Origin: Anderseniella sp039978075
Lineage (GTDB): Bacteria > Pseudomonadota > Alphaproteobacteria > Rhizobiales > Aestuariivirgaceae
Direction of reading: 5' to 3'
Assembly (NCBI GenBank): GCA_039978075.1
Contig: JBDWCA010000007.1
Coordinates: 1-64,000 of the forward strand
DNA length: 64,000 bases
Below, piece by piece: positions 9,647 to 17,985 of this stretch (positions within the stretch are counted from its first letter, which is position 1; the number at the start of each line of letters is the position of its first letter). Both the position numbers and the translations under genes were made by a program. The notes under the pieces are model-generated. The model had not been told where the DNA came from, did not search any database, and worked only from the letters and a program-made list of their open reading frames with translations.

Positions 9647-10102
9647 TCAGAGTCTACCAAGATTTGCGACAACTCGAATGGTCTCGAACAACAGTGTTGA
9701 TTGGCTATCAAATTCCTGACCGGCCTGTTGCGCGTAAGCGTGATAGTAGCTCCCCATGTGTTCGCGCCACCATAAAAGAGAGCGCTCCCCTTCGCCATAA
9801 GCAAGGGCCATATCATCTGTCACATCGGCAAATCGGATTCTCTCGACGCGAACTGTCTCAACAATCGCCACTGGCTCATCTTTGCCATCTACGACAACAC
9901 TCAAGGCATTAACGAAAGGTTCGCGCTCGTCTTGCCACTCCCACGGCAAAGTAGCTGTAAGTGTTTTGACACCTTTCAGAATGGCTCGAGCGCCATGGTC
10001 AGCGTCCGATGGCAAAGTACCAACGCGAATGCTTGCGAACCAATCATCGCTTCGATCAGGGAAATGATGTTGCAGCAGGCGTTCAAATTTGTCTTGAGAC
10101 AC
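9647..10102 (-). CDS. ASCH-domain protein (YhfF-like)
   Basis: 151-residue soluble protein. It shows the ASCH/YhfF pattern: AILKGVKTLTATLPWEW, then SVVVDGKDEPVAIVETVRVE, then FADVTDDMALAYGEGERSL and WWREHM. ASCH domains form a PUA-like beta-barrel thought to bind RNA or nucleotides; the actual substrate is unknown. The GTG at 10102 is preferred over the ATG at 10129 because GGAG lies 8 nt before the GTG, whereas no ribosome binding site precedes the ATG. Isolated gene in the accessory block upstream of acnA. Confidence 0.85.
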   Translation of the reverse strand: MSQDKFERLLQHHFPDRSDDWFASIRVGTLPSDADHGARAILKGVKTLTATLPWEWQDEREPFVNALSVVVDGKDEPVAIVETVRVERIRFADVTDDMALAYGEGERSLLWWREHMGSYYHAYAQQAGQEFDSQSTLLFETIRVVANLGRL

Positions 10103-10418
10103 AGTGGTTACTCCAGCACCAGTCAACATACTGTGCTAGGTGAAAGATTAGTTCAATGGCAGCCTTGTCCGCTTTGCGGTCATTGACGATTCACTGGGTC
10201 GATGTCTCTTGTTTGGCCCGAGGTAGGCCGGTGTTTCGTTGTCACTGCACGTCGCAATGCACCACTTGTGGTGGGGGAAACCACGGCGTACTGCCTACCT
10301 GGCCAGCCGTCGCGACAAATCGGTCAATAATCACCTCCTTTAGTATGAGCCACTGGTGCTTGACGAAAGATTTGTCTAGAAGACGGCCATCACACAAATT
10401 CCACGGAGCCAGTACCAG
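10103..10418 (+). other. acnA upstream region
   Basis: 316 bp without a supported gene. The part nearest acnA contains TTGACG near 10359 as a possible -35 element and GGAG about 10 nt before the acnA ATG. The left part resembles accessory-block sequence and holds a GTCCGCTTTGCGG repeat remnant. Confidence 0.4.
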
Positions 10419-13118
10419 ATGACCGATCAGTCGCTTGACAGTTTCAAATGCCGCAAGACCCTCAAGGTGGGGAACAAGGCATATGTCTATTATTCACTCA
10501 AGGCGGCTGAGAAAAACGGTCTCGATGGTATCTCGTCCCTGCCGTCTTCCCTGAAGGTCCTTTTGGAGAATCTGCTGCGCCACGAAGATGGGCGCACGGT
10601 TACCAAAACCGATATCGAAGCAATGGCCAAATGGGTCAAAGCCAAGGGAAAGTCCAAACGCGAAATCGCGTTCCGCCCGGCCCGCGTGCTGATGCAGGAC
10701 TTTACCGGTGTTCCCGCCGTCGTTGATCTGGCCGCGATGCGTGACGCCATGGTTGATCTCGGCGGCAATCCGAAGAAGATCAATCCACTGGCACCTGTTG
10801 ATCTTGTTATTGACCATTCCGTGATGGTGGACTTTTTTGGTACCGCAGGCGCGTTCAAGAAAAACGTCAACATGGAATATGACCGTAATGGTGAGCGCTA
10901 CAAGTTCCTGAAGTGGGGCCAGGATGCATTTGACAATTTCAGGGTCGTTCCCCCCGGCACCGGCATCTGTCACCAGGTGAACCTGGAGTATCTGGCCAAG
11001 ACGGTGTGGACCAAGAAGCAGAAAGTCAACGGCAAGGCGGCAACGGTTGCCTATCCCGATACGCTTGTCGGCACCGATTCACACACCACCATGGTCAACG
11101 GCCTGGCCGTGCTTGGTTGGGGCGTCGGCGGCATCGAGGCTGAAGCCGCCATGCTGGGGCAGCCGATTTCCATGCTGATCCCGGAAGTGGTGGGCTTCAA
11201 GCTGACCGGCAAGCTGGCCAAGGGCACCACCGCGACGGACCTGGTTTTGCGGGTTGTCGAAATGCTGCGCGAGAAGGGCGTGGTCGGAAAATTCGTGGAG
11301 TTCTATGGCCCGGGCCTCGGCAGTCTGTCGCTGGAAGACCAGGCCACTATCGCCAACATGGCGCCGGAATACGGTGCGACCTGCGGTTTCTTCACAACAT
11401 CCAATGAAACGCTGGAATACCTCAAGGGCACCGGGCGGGCCAAGGCTCAGGTGGACCTGGTTGAAAAGTACGCCAAGACGCAAGGCATGTTCCGCACCAG
11501 GTCGACGCCGGACCCGGTGTTTACCTCTACAATCGCACTGGATCTCGGTGATGTGGTGCCTGCCATTTCCGGACCGAAGCGTCCGCAGGACCGGGTCATT
11601 CTGGCTGAGGCAACATCAGCCTTTGCCACGGCCATGGAAACCGAATTCAAACAGGCCGATGAAATGACAAAGCGGCATGAAGTGTCCGGCGCCAATTATG
11701 ACATTGGCCATGGCGACGTGGTCATCGCCGCGATTACATCATGCACCAACACCTCCAACCCGTCGGTGATGATCGGTGCCGGGCTGCTGGCGCGCAATGC
11801 CGCCAGGTTCGGGCTCAAGGTCAAGCCATGGGTGAAGACATCGCTGGCGCCGGGATCACAGGTGGTGACGGAATACCTCAAGTCGTCCGGTCTGCAGAAA
11901 GACCTCGACAAGATGGGATTTGACCTGGTGGGCTATGGCTGCACCACCTGTATCGGTAATTCCGGTCCGTTGCCGGAAAACATTTCCGAAGCCATAAAGG
12001 ACAACAACCTGGTGGCCTGCTCGGTGCTGTCGGGCAACCGCAACTTCGAAGGCCGGGTAAATCCGGATGTGCGTGCCAATTACCTGGCATCACCGCCGCT
12101 GGTGGTTGCCTATGCGCTTGCCGGATCCATGAACATCAACCTGACAACCGATCCGCTCGGCCATACGGCAAAAGGAGAACCGGTGTATCTGGCCGACATC
12201 TGGCCGGATGCAAAGGAGGTTGCCGAGTTCGTGCGCAAGAACGTGACCCGCAAGGCCTATCAGAGTCGCTACAAGGATGTGTTCAAGGGCGATGCCCAGT
12301 GGCGCAAGATCAAGGTCGATGGCGGCATGACATACGGTTGGGAGTCAACGTCGACCTATGTGCAGAACCCGCCTTATTTCGACGGCATGAAGATGGAGCC
12401 GCAGCCAATCGAGAATGTGGTGAACGCCCGCATTCTGGGCCTGTTCAAGGATTCCATCACAACCGACCATATTTCTCCTGCAGGATCGATCAAGGCTGAA
12501 GGCCCGGCCGGTGACTACCTGACCGAGCACCAGATCCGGCCGATTGACTTCAACTCCTATGGCGCGCGGCGCGGCAATCATCAGGTGATGATGCGCGGCA
12601 CGTTTGCCAATATCCGCATCAAGAACCAGATGCTGTCGGGTGTCGAAGGTGGCTACACCAAACACTACCCGTCCGGCAAACAGATGGCGATCTATGATGC
12701 GGCCATGAAGTACAAGTCTGAAGATGTGCCACTGGTTGTGTTTGCCGGCAAGGAGTACGGCACCGGATCGTCACGGGACTGGGCAGCCAAGGGCACTCGC
12801 CTTTTGGGCGTGCGGGCCGTGATTGCGCAGTCGTTCGAGCGTATTCACCGTTCAAACCTGATCGGCATGGGCGTGCTGCCACTGCAGTTCCAGGGTGATG
12901 ACAGCTGGGAAGCATTAGGCCTGAAGGGCGACGAGACTGTTACCATCAACGGACTCGACGGCAAAATGAAGCCGCAGCAGACTTATGAAGTGGAGATCAC
13001 GTCCGGCGGAAAGACCAGAACCGTTACGGTCAAGAGCCGGATCGATACGGCAGATGAACTGGACTATTTCGTCAATGGAGGCATTCTGCCCTACGTGTTG
13101 CGCCAGCTGGCGGCATGA
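10419..13118 (+). CDS. acnA: Aconitate hydratase A
   Basis: 899-residue cytoplasmic TCA-cycle enzyme isomerising citrate to isocitrate with a [4Fe-4S] cluster. The cluster cysteines are visible in ITSCTNTSNP and GYGCTTCIGNSG. The other family blocks are DSHTTMVNGL, the swivel-domain GSSRDWAAKG and the late AQSFERIHRSNLIGMG. Length is normal for the AcnA/IRP group. Downstream lies DUF1223, the conserved alphaproteobacterial neighbour. Upstream, the usual divergent ccmA is displaced by the accessory block. Confidence 0.98.
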   Translation: MTDQSLDSFKCRKTLKVGNKAYVYYSLKAAEKNGLDGISSLPSSLKVLLENLLRHEDGRTVTKTDIEAMAKWVKAKGKSKREIAFRPARVLMQDFTGVPAVVDLAAMRDAMVDLGGNPKKINPLAPVDLVIDHSVMVDFFGTAGAFKKNVNMEYDRNGERYKFLKWGQDAFDNFRVVPPGTGICHQVNLEYLAKTVWTKKQKVNGKAATVAYPDTLVGTDSHTTMVNGLAVLGWGVGGIEAEAAMLGQPISMLIPEVVGFKLTGKLAKGTTATDLVLRVVEMLREKGVVGKFVEFYGPGLGSLSLEDQATIANMAPEYGATCGFFTTSNETLEYLKGTGRAKAQVDLVEKYAKTQGMFRTRSTPDPVFTSTIALDLGDVVPAISGPKRPQDRVILAEATSAFATAMETEFKQADEMTKRHEVSGANYDIGHGDVVIAAITSCTNTSNPSVMIGAGLLARNAARFGLKVKPWVKTSLAPGSQVVTEYLKSSGLQKDLDKMGFDLVGYGCTTCIGNSGPLPENISEAIKDNNLVACSVLSGNRNFEGRVNPDVRANYLASPPLVVAYALAGSMNINLTTDPLGHTAKGEPVYLADIWPDAKEVAEFVRKNVTRKAYQSRYKDVFKGDAQWRKIKVDGGMTYGWESTSTYVQNPPYFDGMKMEPQPIENVVNARILGLFKDSITTDHISPAGSIKAEGPAGDYLTEHQIRPIDFNSYGARRGNHQVMMRGTFANIRIKNQMLSGVEGGYTKHYPSGKQMAIYDAAMKYKSEDVPLVVFAGKEYGTGSSRDWAAKGTRLLGVRAVIAQSFERIHRSNLIGMGVLPLQFQGDDSWEALGLKGDETVTINGLDGKMKPQQTYEVEITSGGKTRTVTVKSRIDTADELDYFVNGGILPYVLRQLAA

Positions 13119-13168
13119 CGCGGATGCAGCATGAATTTGCGGTGTGATATAGTGGGTGTGTTGTCATT

Positions 13169-13182
13169 TTGATAAACATCAA
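13169..13182. promoter_or_regulatory. Perfect FNR/FixK-type box upstream of DUF1223
   Basis: TTGAT-AAAC-ATCAA matches the FNR/FixK/Anr consensus TTGAT-N4-ATCAA at every fixed position. It lies 59-72 bp before the DUF1223 ATG at 13241. Flanking TTGTCA and TGACAA extend the dyad. Oxygen-responsive control is inferred from the match, not shown. Confidence 0.6.
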
Positions 13183-13240
13183 TGACAACTCACTCACTCG
13201 TGAGTAGCAGTTGAATGGTAGTTGGGTCATAAGTCACCAC

Positions 13241-14011
13241 ATGGACAAATTGACACATATCTCCCGCCGGGGACTGCTTGCCGGTGGCGCGGCCATCACA
13301 GCCGTTGCCGCAACAGGTACCTCCGTGCCGGCACTGGCATCCAACGAAACTCCGGTTTTCGTGGAATTGTTCACATCGCAAGGGTGTTCTTCATGCCCGC
13401 CTGCCGATGCCTTCATGGGAGAACTGATCCTGCGTCCGGGCGTCATCGGCGTCTCGATGAACGTCGATTACTGGGATTATCTCGGATGGCGCGATACGCT
13501 GGGTTCGGCGGCATTTTCGCGGCGCCAGAGAGAGTACGCGACCCGGCGTGGCGACGGACGGGTCTACACGCCGCAAATGGTGATCAACGGCCGCGCCCAT
13601 GCGGTTGGATCCCACAAGCAGGCAGTGATGCGGGAAGTGGAAAAACAGGCCGGTATTCCCGATACCTATTTTGTGCCGATCAAGGTCTCGTCCAAGGGCG
13701 GCGAACTACATGTTGACGTGGCCGGCGGCCCGACGGACCGCATCATCCAGTCGTCAACAGTCTGGGTAATGTCGGTTGAACCGAAAGTCTCAGTCGCCAT
13801 CAGGCGGGGTGAAAACACCGGCCGTAATATCGACTATTACAACGTGGTGCGCCAGATGACACCGATCGGCATGTGGAGAGGCGAGGCGGCCTCGTTCAAC
13901 CTGCCCAAGGCACAGATCGTCAACAAGCAGAACAGCATGTGCGTGGTGGTTCTGCAGGTCGACGGCGGCGGCCCGATACTGGGCTGCGCCAAGATGGAAA
14001 TGTCAGCCTAA
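13241..14011 (+). CDS. DUF1223 thioredoxin-like protein with Tat signal
   Basis: 256-residue exported protein. The N-terminus has a twin-arginine motif (SRRGLLAGG) and a hydrophobic stretch ending near VPALAS. The mature part begins with FVELFTSQGCSSCPPADAF, a thioredoxin-like fold with CSSCPPAD in the active-site position, typical of DUF1223. Substrate unknown. ATG 13241 is chosen because it places the RR motif correctly; a TTG at 13211 would add ten residues. It overlaps the convergent DUF1330 gene by 4 bp at the stops. Confidence 0.9.
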   Translation: MDKLTHISRRGLLAGGAAITAVAATGTSVPALASNETPVFVELFTSQGCSSCPPADAFMGELILRPGVIGVSMNVDYWDYLGWRDTLGSAAFSRRQREYATRRGDGRVYTPQMVINGRAHAVGSHKQAVMREVEKQAGIPDTYFVPIKVSSKGGELHVDVAGGPTDRIIQSSTVWVMSVEPKVSVAIRRGENTGRNIDYYNVVRQMTPIGMWRGEAASFNLPKAQIVNKQNSMCVVVLQVDGGGPILGCAKMEMSA

Positions 14012-14295
14012 AGCCCCTCAACTAACACGAACTGGCCATTGGCTGCACCAGCGCGCTTTTCACGGGCGGCAGTGTATTCCGGCGAGTTGTAGAAGGCACG
14101 TGCGGCGTCCATGTCGGGAAACTGCAGGATCACGACCCGGCGGGTCTCATCGTCACCCTCTACGGTCTCAATCGCACCGCCGCGGGCAAGGTAGGTGCCG
14201 CCGTACTTGGCAATCGCGGCCGGCGCCGCGGCCTTGTAGGTCTCGTACTGGTCGGCATTGGTTACGTCCATACGTACAACGATATAGGCAACCAT
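14008..14295 (-). CDS. DUF1330 family protein
   Basis: 95-residue dimeric alpha/beta-barrel-type protein. It begins MVAYIVVRMDVTNADQYETY and contains GGTYLARGG and VVILQFPDMDAARAFYNSPEY, the standard DUF1330 motifs. The biochemical function of the family is not established. The ATG is preceded by GGAGATGC. It lies on the minus strand, 44 nt after the threonine dehydratase-like gene, and could share its transcript. Confidence 0.93.
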   Translation of the reverse strand: MVAYIVVRMDVTNADQYETYKAAAPAAIAKYGGTYLARGGAIETVEGDDETRRVVILQFPDMDAARAFYNSPEYTAAREKRAGAANGQFVLVEGL

Positions 14296-14339
14296 GTAGG
14301 CATCTCCTTTGCGGGTAAAATCGGCTGTCCCGAAACTTC

Positions 14340-15266
14340 TTAAACTGCGAACTTCGCCGGATCAACATTTGCACCGCATATCACGGCGCAGACTTTTTCT
14401 TTGTCTTTCGGTCTGTAAATTTCACTCAATAACGCAGCCAGCACTGTCGCGCCGCCGGGCTCGGTCATGATGCGGTGATTGTGCCACAACCACATCTGGG
14501 CATCCGCAATCGCCTCATCGGACACCAGCACGCTGTCATCGACATTGTCTTTGGCAATTTCAAAGGCGAGCCGTCCGATTTCCGATGCCCCGAGCGAATC
14601 GGCGGCGATGCCTGAAACATCAACCTTCACAGGTTGTCCGGCCGCACGGGCAGCATGCAGTGCAGTGCAGGTTTCCGGTTCGACGGAAATTATTCGTGTG
14701 CGCTCGCCATACCAGGCGGCAATGCCGCCGATCAGCCCGCCGCCGCCGACAGCAACAAGAACCGTATCGAGGCCGGGGCACTGCTCTTCCAGTTCAAGGC
14801 CGAGCGTGCCCTGGCCGGCAAGCGTCGGTTCGGCATTGTAGGCGTGAACCGATACTGCGCCAGTGCGGGCAATGTGCGCGTCACACAAGGCAAGCGCTTC
14901 GGCATAGTTTGCGCCGTCCTGTATCACTTCAGCGCCATAGGATTTGATGCGTGCGACCTTGGCCGGTGCAGATATTGATGGCACGAAGATATGCGCCTTA
15001 AGCCCGAGGGCCTGAGCGACATAGGCAACCGCCGCCCCGTGATTGCCGCCGGATGCCGCGGCAACGCCAGCGGTTTTTGCGGCTTCATTGCCGATCAGCG
15101 AGTTGAATGCTCCGCGCGCCTTGAACGAACCTGAATGCTGAAAGCACTCAAGTTTCAAGGTGACTGGGCGTTCGAGGCCGGGTACGGCGACCTGCATGAC
15201 CGGTGTACGGCAGATGCGCGACGAAATGCGGGCGTAGGCGAGCTCAATGTCTGTCTGGGTGATCAT
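14340..15266 (-). CDS. Threonine/serine dehydratase-like PLP enzyme
   Basis: 308-residue fold-type II PLP enzyme. The Schiff-base lysine is in SGSFKARGAFN, followed by ASGGNHGAAVAY and the phosphate-binding glycine loop VAVGGGGLIGG. There is no C-terminal ACT domain, so it resembles the short catabolic threonine dehydratases and related enzymes (serine racemase, hydroxyaspartate dehydratase) rather than IlvA. The exact substrate cannot be read from sequence. Downstream of the FolD paralogue on the same strand, 30 nt apart. Confidence 0.87.
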   Translation of the reverse strand: MITQTDIELAYARISSRICRTPVMQVAVPGLERPVTLKLECFQHSGSFKARGAFNSLIGNEAAKTAGVAAASGGNHGAAVAYVAQALGLKAHIFVPSISAPAKVARIKSYGAEVIQDGANYAEALALCDAHIARTGAVSVHAYNAEPTLAGQGTLGLELEEQCPGLDTVLVAVGGGGLIGGIAAWYGERTRIISVEPETCTALHAARAAGQPVKVDVSGIAADSLGASEIGRLAFEIAKDNVDDSVLVSDEAIADAQMWLWHNHRIMTEPGGATVLAALLSEIYRPKDKEKVCAVICGANVDPAKFAV

Positions 15267-15296
15267 GTTCTGCGTGGGGTTGAATGAGGCGAATTG

Positions 15297-16214
15297 CTAA
15301 AGCGTGGAGAAGCCGGTGTCATAGTGGCTCTTTTGCGCGCGCGCGGCAACCAGCGCGTTGCGCATAAGGATCGCGACTGTAACCGGGCCGACACCGCCGG
15401 GTACGGGCGTAATCCAGCCGGCCGTATCAAGACAGGCATCAAAGTCCACATCACCAACGGTTTTTGTGTCGCCGTCCATTTCAACCTGATTAATGCCGAT
15501 GTCGATCAGGGCGGCGCCCGGCTTGATCATGTCTGCGGTCACGAGCTTCGGCTTGCCGACCGCCACAAATACCGCATCGGCGCGCCGTGCATGCATGGCA
15601 ACCGAGCGGGTCATATGATGACACACGGTGACCGTGGCACCTTCGGCCATCAGCAGGAATGCAATCGGCTTGCCGACGATTTCAGAATGCCCGATCACAA
15701 CGGCTTCAAGACCTTCCAGTTTCAGGCCGGTCCGGCGCAGCAGTTCCACAGATGCCATGGCGGTACACGGACCCAGTGACAGGTCACGGTAGACGATATT
15801 GCCGATGGAGGCAGGATGCATGCCTTCCACGTCTTTCATGGGGTGGATGGCGGTCTGCAGGGTGCGCATGTTGAAATGATCGGGGACCGGGCGTTGCAGG
15901 ATAATACCGGTGATCCGCGGATCGGTGTTGCAGGCATTGATTGCAGCGGTGATTTCCTCAGCACTGATGGACGCTGCAAAGTTCCTTTCCTCAAACTGAA
16001 TGCCTGCGCGCTGCGCAACCCGAGCCTGGTTGCGGACATACAGCGCTGCTTCCGGCACATCGCCGATCGTCATGGAAACCAGCTTGACCGGCCAGCCGAC
16101 AGAGGTCAGTTCGCTGACACCTGAGCTGACTTCGGTCAGGATTTCATCTGCTACCGGCTTGCCGCGCAGGACATTGTGCGGCTCGGGTGCGGCGTTTGCG
16201 GCTAAGGCGGTCAT
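15297..16214 (-). CDS. FolD-family protein with catalytic Lys replaced by Gln
   Basis: 305-residue homologue of the methylene-THF dehydrogenase/methenyl-THF cyclohydrolase FolD. Family blocks visible: TGIILQRPVPDHF, HPMKDVEGMHP, VVIGHSEIVGKPIAF (NADP site) and ITPVPGGVGPVTVAIL. The key YVxxK motif reads YVRNQ, so the lysine needed for cyclohydrolase chemistry is Gln63 (codon CAG, 16026-16028). LP in the VQLPLP motif is also changed to RP. ATG 16214 follows AGGA; an in-frame TTG five codons earlier is less likely. Probably a paralogue with altered activity; whether a standard FolD exists elsewhere cannot be known from this window. Confidence 0.88.
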   Translation of the reverse strand: MTALAANAAPEPHNVLRGKPVADEILTEVSSGVSELTSVGWPVKLVSMTIGDVPEAALYVRNQARVAQRAGIQFEERNFAASISAEEITAAINACNTDPRITGIILQRPVPDHFNMRTLQTAIHPMKDVEGMHPASIGNIVYRDLSLGPCTAMASVELLRRTGLKLEGLEAVVIGHSEIVGKPIAFLLMAEGATVTVCHHMTRSVAMHARRADAVFVAVGKPKLVTADMIKPGAALIDIGINQVEMDGDTKTVGDVDFDACLDTAGWITPVPGGVGPVTVAILMRNALVAARAQKSHYDTGFSTL

Positions 16215-16290
16215 TAAGGGTCCTGTCAAAATAAAGTGTACTGAATACAGACATTAGGCGTTTGGCTTACATGCTTCTTGCTCATGAGCG

Positions 16291-16989
16291 TCATGCATTG
16301 ATCTCCATGCGAAGACCGCGGGCATCTGTCTCAGGTATTGCAGGAAAAACAATGTTGAGACCACAGGCGATCCGGCATGCCGACCATGCGCAGGCGCAGG
16401 CATCGAGAATGTCGTCATCTGCGGCCTGCGACTTCTTCCACTGCGGATGTTGCAGCCGGGCCAGGGGAAATCCGCCGGCCATGAGCAGCGCGCGGCGCAG
16501 CCCGGCTCCGTCGGCGGTTTTCTTGGCGTGTTGTAATGCGTACCCGCCATTCATGGCGCAAAACGACACTTCAGGGTGGATTTCGAATACCCGTGACTGG
16601 GTTTGCGGTGTGATGACTGCATCGATCTCACGCATTTTGGGAAACAGCATGAAAGCCTGCTTGGAGAACTTCCGGCCCAGTATGCTGCTGTTGATGTCAC
16701 ACGCATCACGGTAATCATCCGCCATGACGGCATCGCGGCAGGGGACCGGAAAAACCGATGATCGGCGTGGACCGATGTACCGACGCGCCAGAGCCTCGCA
16801 GGACCGCGTTCTGTCGGAAGGAAAACCGATCGGCATGTCCACTCCGATGTGGGTGGCGTCAGTCTCCAGTGCAGTACGGATGTCTGGAATTATGCTGGCG
16901 TTCGGCGTTCCATCGGCCTTGCCTGACCATGACACCATCACCCACCCGGCCTTGCAGCCGTCCAGTCCGACGAAAAAGTTCTCAGGCAT
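16291..16989 (-). CDS. DUF429 family protein
   Basis: 232-residue protein of the DUF429 family, which has an RNase H-like fold. Hallmarks: VGLDGCKAGWV at the N-terminus, IGVDMPIGFP, and RSSVFPVPCRDAV, then EIHPEVSFCAMNG and the C-terminal DDDILDACACAWSA. The acidic residues of the fold (Asp in GLDG and VDMP, Asp pair near the end) are kept. Function is unassigned in the family. The start overlaps the pdxY stop by 8 nt, so the two are translationally coupled. Confidence 0.88.
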   Translation of the reverse strand: MPENFFVGLDGCKAGWVMVSWSGKADGTPNASIIPDIRTALETDATHIGVDMPIGFPSDRTRSCEALARRYIGPRRSSVFPVPCRDAVMADDYRDACDINSSILGRKFSKQAFMLFPKMREIDAVITPQTQSRVFEIHPEVSFCAMNGGYALQHAKKTADGAGLRRALLMAGGFPLARLQHPQWKKSQAADDDILDACACAWSACRIACGLNIVFPAIPETDARGLRMEINA

Positions 16990-17821
16990 TGGTGGAGCGT
17001 ACCGAGGTGATGTTGCCGGTGTGCGGCGGTTGGTCGATCAGGTCGTTCCAGGAGGCGAGATCCAGCTCGTCGCCTGCAGACAGTGCCGTGGCTTCAACCA
17101 CACGGAAGGCGGTGTTGCCGGCATGCAGCAGTGCATCCCTGGGCGATGATTTGAGTATCCGGGCGGCGAATACGCCGGCAAACAGGTCGCCGGTGCCGTG
17201 CGGCGGGTCGGGAAATGCAAGGGTCTCATGCAAGGTGGCGGAGCGGGCCTCGACCAGCAGATTGCCGATGCCGAGCGTGTCCGGAAAGGCCGATGTGACA
17301 ACGGCTGTCTCTGCACCAAGCGAGCGTGCAGCATGGACCAGGGACGTGTTGTCGCCGCTTTTGTCGCCGGTCAGCACATCAAGTTCATAGCGGTTCGGCA
17401 TGGCGATGTCAGCCAGTGGCAGAAGCTGTGTCTTGAGTGCGGCAATTACCTCGTCTGCTACATACCTGCCGTAGGAATCAGCGCAAACAGGGTCAACAAG
17501 CACCTGGAACTGCTGACGGGCATCCTGCAGCCGTTTGATGAAATCAGCCGCTGCAGTGACCTGGTCTGCATCACGGAAATACCCGGTCATCACCAGATCG
17601 ATTTCACGGCGCCATTCGGGTCGTTCAAAACTTGCCAGCATGTCGGTGATGGTCTGAGCCGGTGTGACCATGCCGGAGGGCTTGCCATGACCGGGATGAT
17701 GCGCCCAGGTGACAGTCGGCACTTCCCACACATCGATGCCAAGGCGGCGTGCGGCAAACGCAGACGCCGTGTTACCGATATAGCCGCGTGAAATCCGCGA
17801 GGAGATGGATACAATGGCCAT
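16982..17821 (-). CDS. pdxY: Pyridoxal kinase (PdxY/PdxK type)
   Basis: 279-residue ribokinase-fold enzyme phosphorylating pyridoxal in the vitamin B6 salvage route. Features: start VSISSRISRGYIGNTAS, DPVCADSYGRYV, PNRYELDVLTG and the catalytic anion hole PPHGTGDLFAGVFA with its Asp. Length matches the family. It sits upstream of DUF429 and near a PLP-dependent dehydratase; any functional link is speculative. Confidence 0.92.
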   Translation of the reverse strand: MAIVSISSRISRGYIGNTASAFAARRLGIDVWEVPTVTWAHHPGHGKPSGMVTPAQTITDMLASFERPEWRREIDLVMTGYFRDADQVTAAADFIKRLQDARQQFQVLVDPVCADSYGRYVADEVIAALKTQLLPLADIAMPNRYELDVLTGDKSGDNTSLVHAARSLGAETAVVTSAFPDTLGIGNLLVEARSATLHETLAFPDPPHGTGDLFAGVFAARILKSSPRDALLHAGNTAFRVVEATALSAGDELDLASWNDLIDQPPHTGNITSVRSTNA

Positions 17822-17985
17822 GGGGTTTATGTGGACTCAAACGATGCCAGGACGGTTTTTGAACGAGCAGTATGTCTGAATGACTTCTGGGTGGCTAGAT
17901 GTGTTTGGTCATTCCGCCCTTGTTATTGTGCGCTGCAATATATTATGAACTGCGCACCTAGAGATTGTGCAGGGGAATAGCTTTC

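Noticed and set aside
10320..10333. TCGGTCAATAATC upstream of acnA as another TetR operator
   Set aside because: Shares TCGGTCAATAAT with 6101-6112 but lacks the GACCG half-site, so there is no dyad.
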